From: a bacterium | Lineage (GTDB): Bacteria > Latescibacterota > Latescibacteria > Latescibacterales > Latescibacteraceae | Direction of reading: 5' to 3' | Length of the DNA stretch: 29,471 nucleotides | NCBI GenBank assembly: GCA_021372535.1 | Contig: JAJFUH010000114.1 | Coordinates: 1 to 29,471 of the forward strand | In this document: positions 23,970 through 29,471 of the stretch, piece by piece | How the letters are laid out: every line of letters starts with the position of its first letter | Numbering within the stretch: the stretch's first letter is position 1 | Made by a program: the position numbers and the translations under genes | The notes under the pieces: generated by a model | What the model saw: only the letters and a program-made list of their open reading frames with translations | The model's database searches: none | What the model was told of the DNA's origin: nothing

Positions 23970-25118
23970 TCAGGATTCAAACATCAGACTCATGGAGCGT
24001 TTCGCCTCACGGTCGGTTTGCAGTAAATCATCGATCGTCGGTTCAGGAATGAAACAATGATTGTCAACAACCTGCCGTATTGTTTCAGGAATTTCCATGA
24101 AAGAAATGGCTCCGTTTACAAACGCCTCGACAGCCCGTTCATTGGCGGCATTCATCGCAGCCGGAGCAGTACCTCCGCGGGCGAGAACCTCATAAGCAAG
24201 CGCGAGACAGGGAAACCGTCCGGTATCGGGCGGCTCGAAAGTCAGCGAAAAGGCCCTTGAAAAATCGAGCCCTCCATACGGGGAGGGCAGACGGTCAGGG
24301 TCGGTCATGGCATACTGGATAGCAAGTCTCATATCCGGCTTTGAAAGCTGTGCGAGGAGGGACCCGTCGATAAATTCCACCATGGAATGGGTGATTGAGC
24401 CACGGTGAATGACTACATCGATGTCCGAGCCGGGAATATCGAAAAGCCATCGCGCCTCGATGACCTCGAGTCCCTTGTTCATCATCGATGCCGAATCGAT
24501 CGTGTTTTTTACACCCATCGACCATGTCGGGTGGTTGAGCGCCTGTTTAACGGTAACCGTGCTGAGCTCCCCGATGCTGAAATCGACAAAAGGCCCGCCC
24601 GAAGCTGTCAGAATCAGTCTTTTTACCGCCTTTTTTCTCTCGCCTTTCAGACACTGGTATATGGCGCTCATCTCGCTGTCGATCGGAACAATTCTCCGGC
24701 CGGAACGCTCCGCTTCTCCAATTATTAAACGCCCGGCCATGACCATGGTTTCTTTATTTGCAAGGAGCACATCTTTTCCGGTCTCGAGAGCGGCAAGAGT
24801 AGGAAGAACGCCGACCGAGCCGACAAGACCGTTGACAACGGCATCCGCATCGAGGGATCGCACCATGTCGATCATCCCCTCGAATCCCTCGTACACAACG
24901 GTTTTTCCGGAAACGCCGGTTTTCACTTCACGGGCGGCGACGGGGTCGCGCATCGAGACAGCCTCAGGGGCGAATTCCTGAACCTGGGCGCACATCTTTT
25001 CGAACGAACCGCCGGCAGAAAGCCCGACAACCCGGAATTGAGTCGGATTGGAACGTATGACATCAAGACTTGATGTGCCGATCGAACCGGTAGAACCAAG
25101 TATGACAATCCGTTTCAA
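23970..25118 (-). CDS. dxr: 1-deoxy-D-xylulose-5-phosphate reductoisomerase
   Basis: Dxr makes 2-C-methyl-D-erythritol 4-phosphate with NADPH, the committed step of the MEP isoprenoid pathway. The 382-residue protein starts KRIVILGSTGSIGTSSLDV, the NADPH-binding loop (GSTGSIG, 8-14). It has LLANKETMVMAG, the metal ligands Asp147 and Glu149 (IDSEMSAIYQCL) and Glu218 (NKGLEVIEA), and HPTWSMG in the flexible loop. The start is TTG at 25118: GGAGGT lies five bases upstream, the TTG overlaps the cdsA stop as TTGA, and the next in-frame Met lies far inside the fold. The rare start with overlap suggests coupled, perhaps limited, translation. Confidence 0.97.
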   Translation of the reverse strand: MKRIVILGSTGSIGTSSLDVIRSNPTQFRVVGLSAGGSFEKMCAQVQEFAPEAVSMRDPVAAREVKTGVSGKTVVYEGFEGMIDMVRSLDADAVVNGLVGSVGVLPTLAALETGKDVLLANKETMVMAGRLIIGEAERSGRRIVPIDSEMSAIYQCLKGERKKAVKRLILTASGGPFVDFSIGELSTVTVKQALNHPTWSMGVKNTIDSASMMNKGLEVIEARWLFDIPGSDIDVVIHRGSITHSMVEFIDGSLLAQLSKPDMRLAIQYAMTDPDRLPSPYGGLDFSRAFSLTFEPPDTGRFPCLALAYEVLARGGTAPAAMNAANERAVEAFVNGAISFMEIPETIRQVVDNHCFIPEPTIDDLLQTDREAKRSMSLMFES

Positions 25119-25966
25119 AAATGACCTCCGGAAAAATGAAAAACGACAGTCAGATATATATAAACCACCGGCGCCGCAAAAAACAGACTGTCAAACCGGT
25201 CAAGTACACCGCCATGCCCCGGGATTATCCGGGAGGAATCCTTCACTCCCCTGTCACGCTTAATCACGGATTCGGACAGGTCGCCCGCCTGTCCCGCCAG
25301 CGCGGCAAGGATGGTTATAACAAATAAATGTATAATATACGAATTTTCGACGAAAAAAGCAGCAGCAATTCCAAGAAGCACAACTCCGGCCAGCCCTCCG
25401 AAAAACCCCTCGGCAGTCTTTTTCGGCGATATGCCCTGGAAAAACGGGTGTTTCCCCCATTGCCTTCCTGAAAAGTACGATGCCGTATCAAAAATCCAGA
25501 TCACAACAAGCACATACAGCAGGATATGCCGTCCGAGGGTAAAATCTTCATAATACCGGTATCCGCTGAGTTTCATAAGAAAAACATTACAACAGGACGG
25601 GTAAACGGTGGCAAACAGTGTCAGAAGAACCGCTTCGAGTTTATTGTCTTTGCCGGATACGATTTCGATTGTAAAAACACCGATAAGGGACAATACGATG
25701 ATGCCGGTACAATATCCCGTGTATCCGAAAGAGGCGCTCGTGACAATGAGCATTCCGGCGATGAATCCGACCGCCCGGTGCGGAAACCGGAGACGGTGGC
25801 TGAACATACCGAACAGTTCCCACTGCCCGAAAGCAGTGATGACGGCGAGAAAAACAAAAAACGGATATCCCCCTGTCCAGAAAAGCCAGAGGAGCACCGG
25901 AACAAACACAATGGCGACTAAAACCCGCTTCAGCAGGGAATAGGGATCGTGCTTTTCCGAAGCCAT
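25115..25966 (-). CDS. cdsA: Phosphatidate cytidylyltransferase
   Basis: CdsA is a polytopic inner-membrane enzyme that makes CDP-diacylglycerol from phosphatidate and CTP for phospholipid synthesis. The 283-residue protein has about eight hydrophobic spans starting RVLVAIVFVPVLLWLFW. Near the C-terminus is the signature GDLSESVIKRDRGVKDSS followed by IIPGHGGVLDRFDS, the metal and CTP site. SPKKTAEGFFGG before it is also conserved. The ATG overlaps the uppS stop by one base (TAATG), and its own stop overlaps the dxr start. Confidence 0.95.
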   Translation of the reverse strand: MASEKHDPYSLLKRVLVAIVFVPVLLWLFWTGGYPFFVFLAVITAFGQWELFGMFSHRLRFPHRAVGFIAGMLIVTSASFGYTGYCTGIIVLSLIGVFTIEIVSGKDNKLEAVLLTLFATVYPSCCNVFLMKLSGYRYYEDFTLGRHILLYVLVVIWIFDTASYFSGRQWGKHPFFQGISPKKTAEGFFGGLAGVVLLGIAAAFFVENSYIIHLFVITILAALAGQAGDLSESVIKRDRGVKDSSRIIPGHGGVLDRFDSLFFAAPVVYIYLTVVFHFSGGHF

Positions 25967-26772
25967 TACTCGGATTTCATTCCTGCCAGATATGTGGTTA
26001 CCTTTTTGGTGATACTCATGATCTGCTGGCTCGTTTTACCAAAACGTCGTTCCCGTGAGCAGAATGATTCAATCGCATCGAGAAAATCCGGCTCGGAAAA
26101 ATCGGGCCACCTTACCTCGGTTATCCAGAGCTCGGTATAGGCAAGCTGCCAGAGCAGAAAATTGGAGAGACGATATTCCCCCGAAGTCCTGATGAGCAAG
26201 TCGGGATCGGGTATTCCGGCGGTATAGAGCGATGAATCAACGGTTTTTGCGGATATATTCTCAGCTTTCAGCTCATTTTTCAGAACCTGGTTTGCAATCT
26301 TTTTCATCGCCATGACTATCTCGTCACGGCCCCCGTAGTTGAGGGCAAGCACGAGTGTCAGGCCGTCATTCCCCGAAGTCGCTTCAATCGCAGCGCTCAA
26401 CGCCGCCCGGCTTCTTTTCGGAAGGATGGAAATATCTCCGATGGTTTTGAGCCTGACATGATTTTTATGGAGTTCCGGGACTTCTTTTTCAAGGGTTTCG
26501 GAAAGAAGCTCCATGAGTCCGCGTATCTCACCGGGAGGCCGTCCCCAGTTTTCGGACGAGAACGTATAGAGCGTCATGTAGCCGAGATTGATTTCACCCG
26601 CGAGCCGCACGATACGGCGCACGGTTTCGATACCGGCCCGATGACCATCGATTCTCCGGAGTCCGCGGCTTTTTGCCCACCTTCCATTTCCGTCCATGAT
26701 AATCGCCACATGAGCCGGAAGCCGTCCCTTTTTCAGCGCCGCCTTACGGAGTTCGAGCAACTCTTTTTCCAC
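25966..26772 (-). CDS. uppS: Isoprenyl transferase (undecaprenyl diphosphate synthase)
   Basis: UppS condenses isopentenyl diphosphate units in cis to make undecaprenyl diphosphate, precursor of the carrier lipid used by MraY and MurG. The 268-residue protein shows HVAIIMDGNGRWAK with the catalytic Asp27, RRIDGHRAG, TLYTFSSENWGRP and PDLLIRTSGEYRLSNFLLWQ, the diphosphate-binding and dimer motifs of the cis-prenyltransferase family. The start is GTG at 26772 with AGGA seven bases upstream; it overlaps the PHP gene by 29 bp. A later start would leave no N-terminal extension before HVAIIMDG. Chain length is assumed from context. Confidence 0.95.
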   Translation of the reverse strand: MEKELLELRKAALKKGRLPAHVAIIMDGNGRWAKSRGLRRIDGHRAGIETVRRIVRLAGEINLGYMTLYTFSSENWGRPPGEIRGLMELLSETLEKEVPELHKNHVRLKTIGDISILPKRSRAALSAAIEATSGNDGLTLVLALNYGGRDEIVMAMKKIANQVLKNELKAENISAKTVDSSLYTAGIPDPDLLIRTSGEYRLSNFLLWQLAYTELWITEVRWPDFSEPDFLDAIESFCSRERRFGKTSQQIMSITKKVTTYLAGMKSE

Positions 26773-27613
26773 TTCGTTTCCTGTTTTTAAGAAATGATTT
26801 CATCTCAAGAATGGTTTTTTGAGGAACTCTGCGTGAATTAATAAGCTCCTTGAAACTTTTCCGCCTGTTTTTACCATGCCAGTCCGACCCGCCGGTTACA
26901 ATGAGACCGTATTTTCTGGCAAGTTTTTCATAATACATCTGTTTTTCCGGCGGATGGAGGGGATGAATGGCCTCGAGACCTGTGAGCCCATACTCCATGA
27001 GCTCAAAGATAAATTCATCACGATTGAGGACACCGGGATGGGCAAGAACGGAAATTCCGCCGTTTTCATTGATGAGCTCGATCGCCTCTCCGGGAGTCAC
27101 CTTGTATTTCGGAACATATGCAGGCCCCTGATCGCCGATATACCGCGCGAACGCTTCCCCATAGGTTGTAATAAGCTCTTCCGACAGGAGCGCTTCGGCG
27201 ATATGGGGCCGCCCGATCGGGGCACCGTGGGCGATCCTCAACACCGTTTCGAGCTGAATATCGAGACCGAGGTAATTCAGATTTTTTACGATTTCTTCCG
27301 CCCGCTCGTGCCGTTTTTCTTTGAAAAAAGCGATCCGTTTTCTGAATTCGCAGTCTTCATAATCGATGAAATAACCGAGAATGTGTATATCATAGATATC
27401 CTGAACCGAGGAAAGTTCGATTCCGGGAATGAGCTCAAGCGAAGTTCCCCGCGCCGCTTCCAGACCCCGTATCACACCCTCGACAGCATCGTGGTCGGTG
27501 ATTGCTATCGTTCTATACCCGGACTGGAGATAAGCCTCCACAATCTCTTCAGGAGTGTCCTGTCCGTCCGAACAGGTTGTGTGAATATGAAGATCTATGT
27601 TCCCTCTCAGCAT
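26744..27613 (-). CDS. PHP-domain phosphoesterase (TrpH/RNase AM-like)
   Basis: A 289-residue metal-dependent phosphoesterase of the PHP family. The metal ligands are visible in order: HIHTTCSDG (His9, His11, Asp16), ITDHDAVEG (Asp40, His41), GIELSS, LAHPG and GSDWHGKNRR. GRPHIAEALL and the general layout match the YciV/TrpH group, whose members act on 3',5'-nucleoside bisphosphates and on RNA 5' ends. The substrate here is not proven. The ATG has GGGAG seven bases upstream. It is the first gene of the uppS-cdsA-dxr-rseP operon and overlaps uppS by 29 bp, so it should be co-expressed with lipid-carrier synthesis. Confidence 0.9.
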   Translation of the reverse strand: MLRGNIDLHIHTTCSDGQDTPEEIVEAYLQSGYRTIAITDHDAVEGVIRGLEAARGTSLELIPGIELSSVQDIYDIHILGYFIDYEDCEFRKRIAFFKEKRHERAEEIVKNLNYLGLDIQLETVLRIAHGAPIGRPHIAEALLSEELITTYGEAFARYIGDQGPAYVPKYKVTPGEAIELINENGGISVLAHPGVLNRDEFIFELMEYGLTGLEAIHPLHPPEKQMYYEKLARKYGLIVTGGSDWHGKNRRKSFKELINSRRVPQKTILEMKSFLKNRKRSGKRVARTP

Positions 27614-27654
27614 GCTGTTCTCCCTGGCTCTGAATAATCCATATATTAAAGAAT

Positions 27655-27683
27655 AAGATAGAAAAGGATTGTTCCTAAGTCAA
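27655..27683 (-). promoter_or_regulatory. Sigma-70-type promoter of the PHP-uppS-cdsA-dxr-rseP operon
   Basis: TTGACT (27678-27683) and TATCTT (27655-27660) are exactly 17 bp apart. The predicted start near 27648 gives a leader of about 35 nt before the PHP gene. Confidence 0.65.
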
Positions 27684-27740
27684 CCACAGAACGCAATCGG
27701 GCACGGCAATCATAGATTTTCATGTAAATTTTGAAAAGAA

Positions 27741-27793
27741 CAGGCAGAAGGCACAAGAAACGAGGCATAAGGCATAAGGTAGAAGGCATATGG
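27741..27793 (-). repeat. Second heptanucleotide repeat array, inverted relative to the first
   Basis: Seven 7-bp units on the plus strand: CAGAAGG (27745), CACAAGA, AACGAGG, CATAAGG (twice), TAGAAGG and CATATGG (27787). On the minus strand they read CCTTCTG-like, the same consensus as the array at 6635-6732 but pointing the opposite way. Confidence 0.8.
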
Positions 27794-27823
27794 GGAAAAT
27801 ATCCTGCGACATACCAAAAAAAC

Positions 27824-27876
27824 CTGGACCGGGATTTTCAGGATGAAAAGGATGACCGGGATGAAAAAAATCCGGG
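27824..27876 (+). repeat. GGAT-rich 53-bp repeat, copy 1
   Basis: It opens CTGGACCGGGATTTTCAGGA, has a second CCGGGAT and closes with AATCCGGG. It resembles the dispersed AGGAT-type repeats of many environmental genomes. Confidence 0.6.
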
Positions 27877-27918
27877 AAGACTTATGACACATATGTATCC
27901 GGCATACTACTAAAAACT

Positions 27919-27971
27919 CTGAACCAGGATTTTCACGATGAAAAAGGATGGCCAGGATAAAAAAATCCAGG
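27919..27971 (+). repeat. GGAT-rich 53-bp repeat, copy 2
   Basis: Same layout and length as copy 1, beginning 95 bp further on, with CCAGGAT twice and a closing AATCCAGG in place of the G-variant. Confidence 0.6.
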
Positions 27972-28066
27972 CAATCATGATTAATCATGGGAATCCCGGT
28001 TCCAGCTCCCATTGACTGTATGACTTGCCTGTTATTTCAGCATCTCCTCTGCCAAGGGAAATCCGC

Positions 28067-29471
28067 TTAGGGCCTGCGGACAACACGGAAACCGAGGTCG
28101 TTGCTCTTAGAGTCCATTTTGAGATCGGGGCGAACGGTAGAGCGACAGTAGCCGTAAAACGTGTTCCAGCCGCCACCGCGAACAACAAGGGTAGAGCCCG
28201 TCTGCGCCCCTGTCGGGTCGGTTTCACTCATGTTCCTATAACTTCCGTATAAATCATTGCACCATTCACATACATTCCCGTGCATATCGTACAGACCCCA
28301 TGCATTCGGCGTTTTCTGCCCAACCGGATGGGCTTTGGAACTGCTGTTTGCACTATACCAACCTGCCCGTGCAAGGTCGCTGCTTGTGTCACCCGTGTTA
28401 TACGCCGTCGAAGTTCCCGCCCGGCATGCATACTCCCACTCAGCCTCTGTCGGCAAACGAAAACCATTCTTTGTAAAATCACATGTTGCAGTGTCAATAT
28501 AATAGCACTCATCAAGACCCGCTTTCACACTCAGCGCATTGCAGAACCTGATCGCATCCAACCAGCTTACTTCCTCTACCGGCAGGTTGTCATCTCCCGC
28601 GAAATGCGATGGATTCGAGCCGATAACTGATTTGTATTGCCCCTGCGTAATTTCGAAGATGCTCATCTCAAAGGTTGAAAGAGTAACGGTATGAATCGGC
28701 TTCTCATCACTATCACCCGTATCCGATCCCATCGCAAAACTTCCGCCGGGTATCTGAACATAATTAATACCCACATTATCCCATGGAGAAATTGTATCCT
28801 TCAGTTCGAAATTCGCCGTTACCGTCATGTTCCCGGTCATTGTCACCGTCGTGGTCACTTTACCCATATCGGCAACATTCCCCGTCCAGTTCACGAACCT
28901 ATAGCCTGATTCTGGAGTTGCTGTGATTGTTACCACCGTCCCCTCGTCGTACGTGTGCGCCCCGACAGAAGGACTCGTCGTGCCCCAACCGTTTGTATTG
29001 ACGGCAAGCGTAAGCGTATATTGTGGCGGCGGTATCTTTTCAAAGACCGCCATCACTGTAATGTTACCTGTCATTGTCACTGTCGTAGTGGCATTCGTTG
29101 AACTGGCGACTTCTCCCGTCCAGCTTACAAACCGGTAGCCTGATGCCGGTATTGCGGTGATCATAACCACCGTTCCCGAATCGTATGAATGCGCTTCGCC
29201 CGACGGGTTTGTCGTTCCCCAGCCGATGGCATTCACTGTCATGGTGAGTTTGTATTGAGTAGGCGTAACCATACCGCCCTGGCGCCGGACAACACGGAAT
29301 CCCAGGTAGTTGTACCTGGAGTTCGGCAGGAGAGAGTAACGATCCGTCGAACGGCAGTCGGTGTCTGAGAAATATCTCCAGCTGCCGCCGCGCAAGACAC
29401 GGTAGTAGCCCGATTCCAGACCTTTCGGGTCAGTCACACTTCCTCCCTGATAGCTTCCATACCAGTCGTTG
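28067..29471 (-). CDS. FGE-sulfatase (SUMF1-like) / InlB-repeat protein, 5' end outside window
   Basis: The frame is open to the window edge, so only the last 467 residues are visible. They begin with the end of one FGE-sulfatase domain (NDWYGSYQGG, RGGSW, YLGFRVVRR). Two divergent InlB B-repeats follow, each ending in a V-x-TMTGN-x-TV motif. A complete second FGE-sulfatase domain closes the protein: VQIPGGSFAMGSDTGD, FEITQGQYKSVIG, LPTEAEWEYACRAGT, GLYDMHGNVCEWCND, RGGGWN, YCRSTVR and LGFRVVRRP at the end. True formylglycine-generating enzymes need two cysteines near this last region. Only the second is present (YCR), so sulfatase activation is unlikely. The GTG at 29437 sits inside a conserved domain and is not the start. 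The B-repeats suggest a cell-surface or secreted protein; partner unknown. Confidence 0.88.
   Translation of the reverse strand, partial: NDWYGSYQGGSVTDPKGLESGYYRVLRGGSWRYFSDTDCRSTDRYSLLPNSRYNYLGFRVVRRQGGMVTPTQYKLTMTVNAIGWGTTNPSGEAHSYDSGTVVMITAIPASGYRFVSWTGEVASSTNATTTVTMTGNITVMAVFEKIPPPQYTLTLAVNTNGWGTTSPSVGAHTYDEGTVVTITATPESGYRFVNWTGNVADMGKVTTTVTMTGNMTVTANFELKDTISPWDNVGINYVQIPGGSFAMGSDTGDSDEKPIHTVTLSTFEMSIFEITQGQYKSVIGSNPSHFAGDDNLPVEEVSWLDAIRFCNALSVKAGLDECYYIDTATCDFTKNGFRLPTEAEWEYACRAGTSTAYNTGDTSSDLARAGWYSANSSSKAHPVGQKTPNAWGLYDMHGNVCEWCNDLYGSYRNMSETDPTGAQTGSTLVVRGGGWNTFYGYCRSTVRPDLKMDSKSNDLGFRVVRRP
28805..29020 (-). repeat. InlB-type B-repeat, second copy in the protein
   Basis: Encodes a 72-residue unit starting YTLTLAVNTNGWGTTSPS and containing SGYRFVNWTG. 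It is offset from the first copy by 78 codons (234 bp). Confidence 0.85.
29039..29254 (-). repeat. InlB-type B-repeat, first copy in the protein
   Basis: Encodes YKLTMTVNAIGWGTTNPS to VFEK with SGYRFVSWTG. The two copies are clearly homologous at protein level and partly at DNA level. Confidence 0.85.

Larger units (their letters stand above)
27614..28066. other. Gene-free spacer with promoter and several repeat types
   Basis: No gene is seen. From the left it holds the PHP operon promoter, a heptamer array, two 53-bp copies of a GGAT-rich repeat, a 14-bp palindrome CATGATTAATCATG (27976-27989) and a hairpin ATGGGA/TCCCAT (27987-27992 with 28007-28012). The last lies 55 bp past the FGE-sulfatase gene stop but lacks a T-run. 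Confidence 0.7.

Noticed and set aside
28067-29437. FGE-sulfatase gene starting at the GTG at 29437
   Set aside because: Codons upstream remain open and encode the conserved domain end (NDWYGSYQGG), so the gene continues beyond the window.
1-29471. tRNA, rRNA, phage or transposase genes
   Set aside because: No cloverleaf, ribosomal RNA stretch, integrase or transposase motif was seen on either strand.

Overview
The window is chromosomal DNA of a bacterium with a complete division and peptidoglycan programme. Peptidoglycan is probably of the meso-diaminopimelate type, because MurE carries DNPR at residues 403-406. The window also encodes the MEP isoprenoid pathway enzyme Dxr, a site-2 protease of the RseP type, and a secreted GH20-like protein. 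FtsI carries two PASTA domains, and there is a large FGE-sulfatase/InlB-repeat protein. This mixture and the moderate GC content suggest an uncultured lineage near the FCB superphylum (Latescibacterota- or KSB1-like). That placement is an inference without alignments and is weak.

Layout. Positions 1-1163 (+) hold the end of a DppB/OppB permease and a complete DppC/OppC permease. Positions 1164-1502 are a gene-free stretch full of palindromes. Positions 1503-4483 (+) hold murB and a secreted GH20-like protein. Positions 4787-4975 (+) encode ribosomal protein L28, which meets a radical SAM protein (4981-6519, -) tail to tail. From 6742 to 22078 the minus strand carries the dcw cluster in the order mraZ, rsmH, ftsL, ftsI, murE, murF, mraY, a 41-residue membrane ORF, ftsW, murG, murC, ftsQ, ftsA, ftsZ. 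A second minus-strand operon (22639-27613) reads PHP phosphoesterase, uppS, cdsA, dxr, rseP. Positions 28067-29471 (-) are the C-terminal part of a FGE-sulfatase protein with InlB-type repeats that runs off the window.

How the genes work together. Dxr and UppS supply undecaprenyl diphosphate, the precursor of the lipid carrier used by MraY and MurG. MurB, MurC, MurE and MurF build the UDP-MurNAc-pentapeptide. FtsW and FtsI polymerise and cross-link septal wall, and FtsZ, FtsA, FtsQ and FtsL organise the divisome. CdsA and RseP serve the membrane. The ligase MurD is absent from its usual slot between mraY and ftsW, where the 41-residue membrane ORF sits. Many junctions overlap by 1-4 bases (murE/murF, ftsW/murG, rsmH/ftsL, cdsA/dxr, uppS/cdsA), which indicates translational coupling.

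Regulation. The mraZ promoter is clear: TTGACA, 16 bp, TATATT. It is followed by three TGG-type direct repeats at exactly 10-bp spacing, a likely MraZ operator, and then a leader of about 250 nt that can fold into stem-loops. A separate sigma-70-like promoter (TTGACT, 17 bp, TATCTT) precedes the PHP-uppS operon, and a hairpin with a T-run terminates it after rseP. Degenerate heptanucleotide repeats of the same kind lie in opposite orientation at the two ends of the 21-kb minus-strand block.
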